Shown: piece by piece, positions 41,496 to 49,298 of the stretch
How the letters are laid out: every line of letters starts with the position of its first letter
How positions within the stretch are numbered: position 1 is the first letter of the stretch
Source: Allocatelliglobosispora scoriae
GTDB lineage: Bacteria; Actinomycetota; Actinomycetes; Mycobacteriales; Micromonosporaceae
Reading direction: 5' to 3'
NCBI RefSeq assembly: GCF_014204945.1
Contig: NZ_JACHMN010000003.1
Span: forward strand, 2,108,001-2,172,000
Length of the DNA: 64,000 bases
Made by a program: the position numbers and the translations under genes
The notes under the pieces: model-generated
Database searches by the model: none
What the model was told of the DNA's origin: nothing
The model's input: the letters and a program-made list of their open reading frames with translations, nothing else

Positions 41496-42890
41496 ATGAG
41501 CGCGAACACGGGGTTGCCGGGTCGACTGGGATCCGTCGTCATGGACGGTGAACTCCCACGCCGGGAGGAGATCGCCACGATCTTCGACGAGCTGGACTAC
41601 CAGCTCGCCACGCAGGCGTACCTCTGGGCGCTGCCGCTCGTCTCCTACGCGCAGTGGAGCGCGGTGCACCGGGACACCTTCGGGGCGGGGCCGGGCGACC
41701 TGGTCCACTACTCCGGGTACGCCGACCGGCTGGGGATCATCACGGCGAACGCGACCACGCCGTACATCCTGAACTTCTTCGACCTCGCCGAGACCGGGCC
41801 GCTCGTGATCGAGCTGCCCGCCGGGCCGACCGCGGGCGGGGTCTCCGACTTCTGGCAGCGCGAGTTCGGCGTGCTCGGCGAGATGGGTCCCGACCGGGGC
41901 GAGGGCGGCAAGCACCTGATCGTGCCGCCGGGTGAGCAGCCGCCCGCCGACATCGCGGGCTACCACGTGCTCACCTCGACCGGGATGAACATCATGTTCG
42001 GCTTCCGGACGCTGGATCCCGATCCGGCCAGGTCGAAGGCGCTCGTCGACGGCGTGCGCATCTATCCCTACGCGCGGCGCGACGACCCGCCGCCGACCCG
42101 GATCGTCGCGCCGGACGGCAAGCGGTGGTCGGGCGGCCAGCCCCGGGGCATCGACTACTGGGCCAGGCTGCACGAGATCTACCAGTCGGAGATCGTCGAC
42201 GAGCGGGACCGGTTCCACCTCGCGATGCTGCACCAGCTCGGCATCGAGAAGGGCAGGCCCTTCGCGCCCGACGAGCGGCTCACCTGCATCCTCACCGAGG
42301 CCTCGGCGGCGGGGGAGCTGATCGCCCAGGCCAACAGCTTCGCCAAGCGGTTCCCGGGTGCCCGATGGTGGCCGGACCGGAGCTGGGACCACGTGCTGCA
42401 GCTGGAGAACTCCGCCCAGCGCGCGGAGCACTACGACGAGCTGCTGGAGCGGGCGGCCTGGTTCTACGAGGCGGTGACCTTCTCGGCGGCGATGAACAGC
42501 CAGACGCCCGGGCTGGGCCAGGCCTACCTGGGCGCCTATACCGACGCCGCCGGGGCGTGGCTCGACGGCGGCAGGGACTACACCCTGCACGTCCCCGCCG
42601 ATCCGCCGGCGAAGAACTTCTGGTCGATCACCGTCTATGACGCGGCGACCCGGTGCCTCATCGACAACCCGCAGGCGCGAGGCGATCGCGGCTCCCGGGA
42701 CGCGGAGCTGCTGCGCAACGACGACGGCTCGGTCGATCTGCACTTCGGGCCGCAGGCCCCGGCGGGGCGGGAGGCCAACTGGGTGCAGACGCTGCCGGGG
42801 AAGCACTGGTTCAGCTATTTCCGCCTCTACGGTCCGCTGGAGCCCTACTTCGAGAAGAGCTGGAAGCTCGGCGACATCACCGCGGTATGA
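41496..42890 (+). CDS. DUF1254/DUF1214 domain protein
   Basis: 464 residues. The N-terminal DUF1254 part (about 30-165) includes QAYLWALPLVSYAQW and the aromatic-rich region after it. The C-terminal DUF1214 part (about 340-460) includes NFWSITVYDAATRCLIDN, LHFGPQAP and KHWFSYFRLYGPLEPYF. No catalytic function is established. No signal peptide is visible, although many relatives are exported. It is followed by the ohrR operon on the same strand. Confidence 0.9.
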   Translation: MSANTGLPGRLGSVVMDGELPRREEIATIFDELDYQLATQAYLWALPLVSYAQWSAVHRDTFGAGPGDLVHYSGYADRLGIITANATTPYILNFFDLAETGPLVIELPAGPTAGGVSDFWQREFGVLGEMGPDRGEGGKHLIVPPGEQPPADIAGYHVLTSTGMNIMFGFRTLDPDPARSKALVDGVRIYPYARRDDPPPTRIVAPDGKRWSGGQPRGIDYWARLHEIYQSEIVDERDRFHLAMLHQLGIEKGRPFAPDERLTCILTEASAAGELIAQANSFAKRFPGARWWPDRSWDHVLQLENSAQRAEHYDELLERAAWFYEAVTFSAAMNSQTPGLGQAYLGAYTDAAGAWLDGGRDYTLHVPADPPAKNFWSITVYDAATRCLIDNPQARGDRGSRDAELLRNDDGSVDLHFGPQAPAGREANWVQTLPGKHWFSYFRLYGPLEPYFEKSWKLGDITAV

Positions 42891-42920
42891 GACCTGGTTC
42901 ACCGGCCAGATCGGTTGTGC

Positions 42921-42932
42921 ACAATTCAATTG
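42921..42932. promoter_or_regulatory. OhrR box upstream of ohrR-ohr
   Basis: ACAATTCAATTG contains the inverted repeat CAATT-C-AATTG and closely matches the known OhrR operator pattern TACAATT-AATTGTA. It lies 15-26 nt before the ohrR start. Confidence 0.75.
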
Positions 42933-42946
42933 GATGCAACCATCGA

Positions 42947-43390
42947 GTGGTGGATGACGAACTGAAGCTGCGCCACCAGGTGTGCTTCGCGCTCTATGCG
43001 GCCTCCCGGGCGGTCACCGCCCGCTACCGGCCCATCCTCGACCGGCTCGGCCTGACCTACCCGCAGTATGCGGCGCTGCTCGTGCTCTGGGAGCACGGCG
43101 ACACCAGCGTCAAGGAGCTCGGCTCCGCGCTCATGCTCGACTCCGGCACCCTGTCTCCGCTGCTCAAGCGGCTGGAGGCGGCGGGGTTCGTGACCCGCAC
43201 CCGCAGCAGCGCCGACGAGCGCTCCGTCGTCGTCGGGCTCACCGACGCCGGGCGCGGCCTGAAGGCGCAGGCGGTCGGCGTACCGGGCGAATTGGCCCAC
43301 GCGACCGGCCTCGCGCCGACCGACCTCGCCGCACTCCGCGACACCCTGGCCGCCCTCACCGCGGCCCTGACCGAAGGGAAAGACCTGTGA
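42947..43390 (+). CDS. ohrR: Organic-peroxide sensor OhrR (MarR family)
   Basis: 147 residues. The reactive Cys is visible near the start (LKLRHQVCFALYAASRAV, Cys13), as in OhrR: peroxide oxidation of this Cys releases the repressor from DNA. The winged helix (about 55-95) includes LMLDSGTLSPLLKRLEAAGFVTR and SADERSVVVGLT. Either of two adjacent GTG codons (42947, 42950) may be the start. Its stop overlaps the ohr GTG by 4 nt, and an OhrR box precedes it. Confidence 0.9.
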   Translation: MVDDELKLRHQVCFALYAASRAVTARYRPILDRLGLTYPQYAALLVLWEHGDTSVKELGSALMLDSGTLSPLLKRLEAAGFVTRTRSSADERSVVVGLTDAGRGLKAQAVGVPGELAHATGLAPTDLAALRDTLAALTAALTEGKDL

Positions 43391-43803
43391 AGATCTTCTA
43401 CACCGCCTCCGCCACCGCGACCGGCGACGGCCGCGACGGCAAGGTCCGCTCGTCCGACGGCAACATCGACCTGGCCCTCGCCGTCCCCACCGAGATGGGC
43501 GGCGCCGGTGGTGCGACCAACCCGGAGCAGCTCTTCGCCTCGGGCTACGCGGCCTGCTTCCACTCGGCGCTGCGCCGCGTCGCGCAGACGGCCAAGGCCG
43601 ATGTGGAGGGTTCGCAGGTCACCGCCGAGGTCGGCATCGGTGCGTCCGGCGGCGGCGCCTTCGGCCTCGCCGTGACCCTGCGCGTCGCGCTGCCCGGCGT
43701 CGACGCCGACACCGCGGCCGCGCTGATGGCGCGGGCCCACGAGGTCTGCCCCTACTCCAACGCCACCCGCGGCAACATCGATGTCCACCTTCAGCTTGTC
43801 TGA
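43387..43803 (+). CDS. ohr: Organic hydroperoxide resistance protein Ohr
   Basis: 138 residues, the full length of the OsmC/Ohr family. Both redox Cys are present: Cys57 in FASGYAACFHSAL (peroxidatic) and Cys121 in HEVCPYSNATRGN (resolving). Ohr is a cytosolic thiol peroxidase that reduces fatty-acid and other organic hydroperoxides using lipoylated partners. It is translationally coupled to ohrR and probably shares the transcript with the reductase that follows 13 nt later. Confidence 0.95.
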   Translation: MKIFYTASATATGDGRDGKVRSSDGNIDLALAVPTEMGGAGGATNPEQLFASGYAACFHSALRRVAQTAKADVEGSQVTAEVGIGASGGGAFGLAVTLRVALPGVDADTAAALMARAHEVCPYSNATRGNIDVHLQLV

Positions 43804-43816
43804 CCTGGGAGCGACC

Positions 43817-44815
43817 GTGACGAAGACCCGTGAGATCCACCTCGCCGCCCGCCCGAACGGCGCGCCGACCCCCGACGACTTCGCCCTCGTCGAGGTCGAC
43901 CTGCCGCAGCTCGGCCCCGGCCAGGTGCTGCTGCGCAACCTGGTGATGTCGGTCGATCCCTATATGCGCGGCCGGATGAACGACGTGAAGTCCTACGTCC
44001 CGCCGTTCCAGCTCGACGCGGTCCTCGACGGCGGTGCGATCGGCGAGGTCGTCGAGTCGCACCACCCCTCGCTCGTCCCCGGCGACGTGGTCCTGCACGG
44101 CCTCGGCTGGCGCGACCACGCGATCACCGAAGCCGCCCGGGTCCGCAAGGTCGACCCGTCCCTGGGTGCCTCGTCCTACCTGGGCGCGCTCGGCATGCCG
44201 GGGCTCACCGCCTATGTCGGCCTGCTCGACATCGCCGCGATGAAGCCGGGCGACACCGTCTTCATCTCCGGCGCCGCGGGTGCCGTCGGCAGCCTCGCCG
44301 GACAGATCGCCAAGCAGCGCGGTGCCGCGCGCGTCATCGGCAGCGCCGGCTCCGCGGCGAAGGTGGAGCGGCTCACCGGCACGCTCGGCTTCGACGCCGC
44401 GTTCAACTACAAGGACGCGCCGGTACGCGACCAGCTGCGCACCGCCGCACCCGACGGCATCGACGTCTACTTCGACAATGTCGGGGGAGACCACCTGGAG
44501 GCGGCGATCTCCGCCCTCAACGTCAACGGCCGGGTGGCTCTCTGCGGCGCCGTCGCGCAGTACAACGCGACCGACGCGACCCCCGGTCCGCGCAACCTGG
44601 CGCTCGCCGTCGGCAAGCGGCTGACGCTGCGGGGCTTCATCGTCAGCGACCACAATGGACGGATGGGCGACTTCCTCGCCGAGATGGCGCCGTGGCTCGC
44701 CTCGGGTGCGGTGCGCTTCGACGAGACCGTCGTGGAGGGCCTGGAGAACGCGCCGTCGGCCCTGATCGGGCTGCTCAACGGTGAGAACACCGGCAAGATG
44801 ATCGTCCGCCTCTGA
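43817..44815 (+). CDS. NADP-dependent MDR oxidoreductase (PTGR/CurA-like)
   Basis: 332 residues of the zinc-free medium-chain reductase type: SVDPYMRGRMND near the N-terminus, FISGAAGAVGSLAGQIAKQRGA for cofactor binding, and YFDNVGGDHLEAAISALN. Relatives reduce alpha,beta-unsaturated carbonyls such as lipid-peroxidation products. GGAG 5 nt before the GTG sets the start; an in-frame ATG inside ohr is less likely. Being in the ohr operon, it may clear aldehydes formed from lipid peroxides; that link is inference. Confidence 0.88.
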   Translation: MTKTREIHLAARPNGAPTPDDFALVEVDLPQLGPGQVLLRNLVMSVDPYMRGRMNDVKSYVPPFQLDAVLDGGAIGEVVESHHPSLVPGDVVLHGLGWRDHAITEAARVRKVDPSLGASSYLGALGMPGLTAYVGLLDIAAMKPGDTVFISGAAGAVGSLAGQIAKQRGAARVIGSAGSAAKVERLTGTLGFDAAFNYKDAPVRDQLRTAAPDGIDVYFDNVGGDHLEAAISALNVNGRVALCGAVAQYNATDATPGPRNLALAVGKRLTLRGFIVSDHNGRMGDFLAEMAPWLASGAVRFDETVVEGLENAPSALIGLLNGENTGKMIVRL

Positions 44816-44924
44816 TCCTTCGCCGTTCACCGATCGGCCGCGACTCCGCTTCCCGGGGCCGCGGCCGATCGGCGTCGACGGCCACGGTCGTGATCTCGGC
44901 CACGGCGTCCACCGGAGGGTGGCG

Positions 44925-45668
44925 GTGGCCAGGCATGATCGGTCCGTGACGCTCGCCGCGGTGCTCTTCGACATGGACGGAACCCTGGTCAACTCCGAGC
45001 CGCTCTGGGAGGAGACCCTCCACGAGCTAGCCGCGGAGTACGGCGGGACGCTCAGCGACGCCGCCCGCTTCTCGATGGTCGGCACCGACATGGTGACCTC
45101 GATGACGATCCTGCACGCCGACCTCGGGCAGCCGTGGCGCGACATCGCCGCCAGCGGACTGCGCATCACCGAGCTCACCGAGCGCCTCTTCGCCCGCGGC
45201 CTGCCGTGGCGGCCCGGGGCACGGGAGCTGCTCGCCGAGTGCCGGGCCGCCGGGCTGCCGCTGGCGCTGGTCACCTCCACCGAGCGCCGCCTGGTCGAGG
45301 TGGCGCTGGAGACGCTCGGCCGGGACACCTTCGCGGTCGTGGTCTGCGGCGACGAGGTGGGCGGCCACACGAAGCCGCATCCGGCGCCCTACCTGCGCGC
45401 GGCGGAACTGCTCGGGGTCGACGTCACCCGCTGCGTGGCGATCGAGGACTCACCGGCGGGGGTGCGCAGCGCGGTGGCGGCGGGGGCGGCGGTTCTCGGC
45501 GTACCCGGCGATGTGGTCTTGGCTCCGGAGCTGGGCGCGACGCTCGCGCCCAGCTTGACCGGCGTCGATCTGGCGTTTCTACGCCGACTTCTGGCAGAGG
45601 ATCTCGCCGTGCAGGATGGTGAACCAGCCGTCCTCGGCGGTCGACCACGCCCGCCAGCCCTCGGATAA
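44925..45668 (+). CDS. HAD superfamily phosphatase (beta-phosphoglucomutase-like)
   Basis: About 247 residues. HAD motifs: FDMDGTLVNSEPLW (nucleophile Asp and acid/base Asp), LVTSTERR (Thr/Ser motif II), KPHPAPYL (Lys) and AIEDSPAGV (metal Asp). The alpha-helical cap between them is of the C1 type seen in beta-phosphoglucomutase-like enzymes. The substrate is unknown. GGAGG at 44914 favours the GTG at 44925; a GTG at 44946 is the main alternative. The 3' end overlaps the convergent methyltransferase by 90 bp. Confidence 0.87.
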   Translation: MARHDRSVTLAAVLFDMDGTLVNSEPLWEETLHELAAEYGGTLSDAARFSMVGTDMVTSMTILHADLGQPWRDIAASGLRITELTERLFARGLPWRPGARELLAECRAAGLPLALVTSTERRLVEVALETLGRDTFAVVVCGDEVGGHTKPHPAPYLRAAELLGVDVTRCVAIEDSPAGVRSAVAAGAAVLGVPGDVVLAPELGATLAPSLTGVDLAFLRRLLAEDLAVQDGEPAVLGGRPRPPALG

Positions 45669-46382
45669 CCGCGCCAGGTCCGCCTCGCTCGCCTCGCCCG
45701 CGCTCAGGGCCTGACGGGCCATGTCGGAGTGCACGATGCGGTCCGCCCACATGCCGCCCCACCAGGTCCGGGTCTCGTCGTCGGCGTAACACCACGTCGA
45801 CGCGGTCGCCTCGACCTCGGTGAAGCCCGCCGCCCGCGCCCAGGAGAGCAGCCGCCGCCCGGCGTCGGGCTCGCCGCCGTTGGACCGGGCGATGCGCTGG
45901 TAGAGCGCCATCCACTCGTCGAGCTCGGGCAGCTGCGGGAACCAGGCGAACGCGGCGTAGTCGCTGTCGCGGGCCGCGACGATCCCGCCGGGCTTGACGA
46001 CGCGCCGCATCTCGCGCAGCGCCCGGACCGGGTCCGCGACGTGCTGGAGCACCTGATGGGCGTGGACGACGTCGAAGGTGTCGTCGGGGAAGTCGAGCGC
46101 GTGCACGTCGGCGACGGCGAAGTCGACCGTCTCGACACCGTGCTTCGCGGCCTCGGCGCGGGTGAGCGCGAGCGCCTCCTCGGTCACCTCGGCGGCGGTG
46201 ACCCGGCCCGGCGCGACCAGCGCGGCGAGGTCCAGGGTGATCGTGCCCGGCCCGCAGCCGACATCCAGCAGCGACAGGCCCGGCTTCAGCGACGGCAGGA
46301 GGTAGGCGGCGGAGTTGGCCGCGGTCCGCCAGCGGTGGGACCTCAGGACCGACTCGTGGTGTCCATGCGTATAGCGCGTCAT
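45579..46382 (-). CDS. SAM-dependent class I methyltransferase
   Basis: 267 residues. The SAM pocket is plain: LLDVGCGPGTITLDLA (motif I), VTAAEVTEEAL, VADVHALDFPDDTFDVVHAHQVLQHVADP and the VVKPGGIVAARD post-motif. The length and a Trp-rich C-terminal cap suit the UbiE/Methyltransf_11 type; the acceptor is unknown. A TAGCGT hexamer lies 8 nt before the ATG in an AT-rich upstream region. It overlaps the HAD gene at the 3' end. Confidence 0.88.
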   Translation of the reverse strand: MTRYTHGHHESVLRSHRWRTAANSAAYLLPSLKPGLSLLDVGCGPGTITLDLAALVAPGRVTAAEVTEEALALTRAEAAKHGVETVDFAVADVHALDFPDDTFDVVHAHQVLQHVADPVRALREMRRVVKPGGIVAARDSDYAAFAWFPQLPELDEWMALYQRIARSNGGEPDAGRRLLSWARAAGFTEVEATASTWCYADDETRTWWGGMWADRIVHSDMARQALSAGEASEADLARLSEGWRAWSTAEDGWFTILHGEILCQKSA

Positions 46383-46456
46383 GAGCTGGAACGCTATCAG
46401 CGCTTCTCGTATCGTAGGAAAATTGTATCGAATAATGAGACACCGTTGGGCGCGAA

Positions 46457-46482
46457 AAAGGGGGGACCCGGATCCCCCCTTT
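46457..46482 (-). terminator. Intrinsic terminator with T-tract after the DUF899 gene
   Basis: On the minus strand a 10-bp stem (AAAGGGGGGA with TCCCCCCTTT) with a 6-nt loop is followed by further T residues (TTTTT run), 11 nt past the DUF899 stop. This is the most classical Rho-independent terminator in the window. Confidence 0.8.
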
Positions 46483-46493
46483 GTGGAACGCGG

Positions 46494-47306
46494 TCAGCTG
46501 TGGCAGTTGCAGCCGCCGCCGCTGTCGTGCGAGTGGGCCTCGCCGACGAGGGTGAGGGTCTTCGGCGCGGTCGCCGGTGCCGGGTAGTCCGGCGCGGCCG
46601 GGTACTTGTCGTGGTGCAGGAACCGGCCGATCTCGGTGCCCTGCTCCTGGCGGCCCAGCGGCGTCAGGTCCAGCAGGTGGTAGGTGCCCAGCGGCATCTC
46701 CGGCCCGCGCCCATAGGTCGAGTAGGTGTGCAGCACCGCGTCGCCGTCGCGGGTGAAGACGCTGATGCCGTGCTGCTCGCCGGCCTCGTGGTAGAAGAAG
46801 CCCTTCGCCTGCAGCGTCGCGAGGTCCTGGTAGTTGTAGTTGACCGGGGTGACCGCGGGGTCCATCGTCACGCCGAAGTCGTAGTTGAACGACGTGCCGT
46901 AGGACGACAGCCACGGGAAGTCCCAGCCCATCCGGGCCTTGAACGCCTGGATCTTCGCGAACGGCGCGCGGGAGACCGCCACCAGCGAGGTGTCGCGCTG
47001 GTGCAGGTGGCCCAGCGGAGCCAGGTGGTCCACGAAGAACGAGCAGCTGGTGCAGCCCTCTTCCCAGGCCGGGTCGAACATGAAGTGGTAGATGATGAGC
47101 TGGCTGCGCCCCGCGAAGAGGTCGATCAGCCGGGTGTCGCCGTTCGGGCCGTCGAAGACATAGTCCGTCTCGACCTTCACCGCCGGCAGTTCGCGGCGAG
47201 CGGCGTTCAGCTCGTCGCGCAGGCGGGTGAGCTCCTTCTCCTTCTCCAGTAGGTCGAGCCGAGCGGCGAGCCACTCTTCCCGGGACACAACGGCGGTGTT
47301 CTCCAT
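46494..47306 (-). CDS. DUF899 family thioredoxin-like protein
   Basis: 270 residues. Family features: EEWLAARLDLLEKEKELTRLRDEL near the start, the thioredoxin-like strand with EEGCTSCSFFVDHL (CxxC), and GISVFTRDGDAVLHTYSTYGRG. The C-terminus ends GGGCNCHS, a possible metal site. No reaction is established. GAAGGAG 6-7 nt before the ATG at 47306 sets the start over an upstream ATG. Confidence 0.9.
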   Translation of the reverse strand: MENTAVVSREEWLAARLDLLEKEKELTRLRDELNAARRELPAVKVETDYVFDGPNGDTRLIDLFAGRSQLIIYHFMFDPAWEEGCTSCSFFVDHLAPLGHLHQRDTSLVAVSRAPFAKIQAFKARMGWDFPWLSSYGTSFNYDFGVTMDPAVTPVNYNYQDLATLQAKGFFYHEAGEQHGISVFTRDGDAVLHTYSTYGRGPEMPLGTYHLLDLTPLGRQEQGTEIGRFLHHDKYPAAPDYPAPATAPKTLTLVGEAHSHDSGGGCNCHS

Positions 47307-47398
47307 GTCGCACTCCTTCTTCAAACGGGCTGCGACATAGATGCTAATCGACTTATGGTCATTGGTCAGTATCTAATTTTAAACTCACCGCTGACCTG

Positions 47399-48232
47399 CT
47401 ATTTCTTGCCCAACGCCTCGGCGAGGAGATCCAGGAACGCCGGACCTGGCCGCTCCGGCTCCAGGATCAGGTCATCGATGCCGAGCCCGTCGAAGGCGGC
47501 GATCGCGGCGGCGAGCGACTCCGGGTCGGTCTGGTCGGCGAGCATCCCGACGGTGACCCGCAGCGACGAGTGCTCCCGGCCCGCCGCGTCCAGGGCGGCA
47601 CGCAGGTTGCCGAGGCGCTCGTGCAGCCGCTCGTCCGGCGCCCGGTGCCAGGCCGTGTTCCAGGCGTCGGCGTCGCGGGCCACGAGCCCGAGCATCCGGG
47701 GGCCCTGCCCGGCGATGAGCAGCGGGATCCGCCTGGTCGGCGCCGGCAGCAGGATCGCGCCGTCGACCTCGTGGAAGCGGCCCTTCACCGTCACCTCGTC
47801 GCCGCGCAGCAGCCCGGAGATGATCTCCAGCGCCTCGGCGAACCGGGTCCCGCGGTGATCGGTGGGGAAGCCGAAGTCGGTGTACTCCCGGTCGTACCAC
47901 CCCGCGCCGATGCCGAGCGTGATCCGGCCGCCGCTGATCTCGTCGGCGGTCACCGCCATCTTCGCCAGCAGTCCCGGGCTGCGGAACGAGACGCAGGTGA
48001 CGAGCTGCCCCAGCTCCACCCGGGTCGTCACGGCGGCGAGCGCGCTCTGCAGCGTCCAGGCCTCGTACATCGGCTCGGGCGGGTCGGCCTTGGCGTAGAG
48101 GTGGTCGAAGAGCCAGATCGAGTCGACCCCGACGCCCTCGGCGTGCTGGGCGAGGTCGCGGATCGCGGGCCACCCCGGCATCTCCCTGGCCGGGCCGGAC
48201 TTGAAGATCGGGATCGTCACACCGATGCGCAT
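47399..48232 (-). CDS. LLM class F420-type oxidoreductase
   Basis: 277 residues of the luciferase-like barrel: MRIGVTIPIFKSG, SIWLFDHLYAKADPPEPMYEAWT, TCVSFRSPGLLAKMA and LGIGAGWYDREYTDFGFP. These features fit F420-dependent members; the substrate is unknown. The ATG at 48232 has TAGCGT 7 nt upstream, which favours it over an ATG 9 nt earlier. It is the third such enzyme in the window and is not closely similar to the other two. Confidence 0.87.
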   Translation of the reverse strand: MRIGVTIPIFKSGPAREMPGWPAIRDLAQHAEGVGVDSIWLFDHLYAKADPPEPMYEAWTLQSALAAVTTRVELGQLVTCVSFRSPGLLAKMAVTADEISGGRITLGIGAGWYDREYTDFGFPTDHRGTRFAEALEIISGLLRGDEVTVKGRFHEVDGAILLPAPTRRIPLLIAGQGPRMLGLVARDADAWNTAWHRAPDERLHERLGNLRAALDAAGREHSSLRVTVGMLADQTDPESLAAAIAAFDGLGIDDLILEPERPGPAFLDLLAEALGKK

Positions 48233-48239
48233 GGGGTGC

Positions 48240-48245
48240 ACGCTA
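48240..48245 (-). promoter_or_regulatory. -10 hexamer TAGCGT, N7, ATG (leaderless layout)
   Basis: On the minus strand TAGCGT is followed by 7 nt and the ATG at 48232. It lies just before the stop of the next gene upstream. Confidence 0.55.
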
Positions 48246-48250
48246 GCGCC

Positions 48251-49099
48251 TCAGTCTGACACTCGCAGTCCGCGGGCCACCTCGGTCGCGGTGAGCTTGC
48301 CCGACACGTTCTCGGGATCACCGGCGGCGAGCTCGGAGCGGGCGATGGCGGCGTACACCTCGGCGAAGCCCTCGAAGAGCGACCCGGACAGGCCTGCGGC
48401 GGCCTGCGCCGACGCGATCTCGCGCATCTCCGCGACGTAGCGGTGCGCTTTCGTCGCGGCCCGCGCCACGTCGGGCGGCGTGCCGAACTCGCCGCCGAGA
48501 TCGGCCATGACGGTATCGAGCACGCCGTAGTGCTCCGCCGACGCCATCGCCTGCGCGAGCAGCCCCATCAGTCCCTTGTAGACCGACGCGGTCGACATCT
48601 TCACCGCGCTCGCGGCTCCGGCGGGCCCGGCGACGACGATCGGGGTGACATCGCGCCAGCTCAGCGCCGCGACCTCGGTGGCGCGGGGGCCGGAGAGGTA
48701 GATCCGCGCACCCGGCTTGACCAGCGGCGGCGGCCCGGAGATCGAACCGTCCACCAGGTCCAGCCCGGCTTCGGCGAGGATGCCGACCAGGTCGGCGACG
48801 GTCGCGGGGGAGGTGGCGTTGAGGTCGGCGATGAGCGGCCGGGCGCCGGTGGCGGTCGCGGCCACCGCGATGCTCCGGGCCGCGTCGCGCGCCGCGCCCG
48901 GCGGCGTCACGACCAGCACGACCTCCGCGCGTTCGAGCACGTCGGCGAGGTGCGGCAGCACGGTGATCCCGGCTTCCCCGACCAATCCGGCGGTACGCCG
49001 GGAGCGCCCCGCCAGCGACGTCGCCACCTCATGCCCGCCCCGGCGCAGCACGGCGCCGAGACTGGACCCCATGTGCCCGGCCCCCACCAACCCGATCAT
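48251..49099 (-). CDS. NAD(P)-binding 6-phosphogluconate dehydrogenase-like protein with DUF1932
   Basis: 282 residues. The N-terminal Rossmann fold has IGLVGAGHMGSSLGAVL and VLVVTPPGAARD. The C-terminal half (about 170-270) has the helical DUF1932-type domain with the catalytic-type Lys in AVKMSTASVYKGLMGLLAQ. Relatives are beta-hydroxyacid dehydrogenases; the substrate is unknown. The third of three nearby ATGs is chosen because TATGAT lies 7 nt before it and takes in the two earlier ATGs. Confidence 0.82.
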   Translation of the reverse strand: MIGLVGAGHMGSSLGAVLRRGGHEVATSLAGRSRRTAGLVGEAGITVLPHLADVLERAEVVLVVTPPGAARDAARSIAVAATATGARPLIADLNATSPATVADLVGILAEAGLDLVDGSISGPPPLVKPGARIYLSGPRATEVAALSWRDVTPIVVAGPAGAASAVKMSTASVYKGLMGLLAQAMASAEHYGVLDTVMADLGGEFGTPPDVARAATKAHRYVAEMREIASAQAAAGLSGSLFEGFAEVYAAIARSELAAGDPENVSGKLTATEVARGLRVSD

Positions 49100-49106
49100 G
49101 CCCGCC

Positions 49107-49112
49107 ATCATA
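49107..49112 (-). promoter_or_regulatory. -10 hexamer TATGAT, N7, ATG (leaderless layout)
   Basis: On the minus strand TATGAT, the best -10 in the window, is followed by 7 nt and the ATG at 49099. The matching -35 would fall at the edge of palindrome C (49127-49194). Confidence 0.6.
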
Positions 49113-49126
49113 GGCCCGCCGCCCGT

Positions 49127-49194
49127 CGTCACGTTTTGCAGCAAAGCGTGCCCATTTCCCGCGGCGAGGCCACGCTTTGCTGCAAAGCGTGACG
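49127..49194. repeat. Palindromic element family C, copy 2
   Basis: 24-bp arms (49127-49150 and 49171-49194, CGTCACGTTTTGCAGC...) with one mismatch and a 20-nt loop. The loop also resembles that of copy 1 (GAGGCCACG at its end). It is adjacent to a degenerate family B copy. Confidence 0.82.
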
Positions 49195-49213
49195 GGTCGT
49201 GGCGGTCAACGCT

Positions 49214-49280
49214 GCGGCGATCTTGCATGCCTGACCAGGTCCAAGATCGCCGCAACCCGTGAAGAGTCGCGGCGATCTTG
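49214..49280. repeat. Degenerate family B element, three arm ends
   Basis: GCGGCGATCTTG (49214), CAAGATCGCCGC (49242) and GCGGCGATCTTG (49269). The last two form a 12-bp stem around AACCCGTGAAGAGTC, a decayed AACTCTT core. It lies 18 nt past the stop of the ABC permease. Confidence 0.75.
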
Positions 49281-49298
49281 GCTGCCCCCACCGGAACG

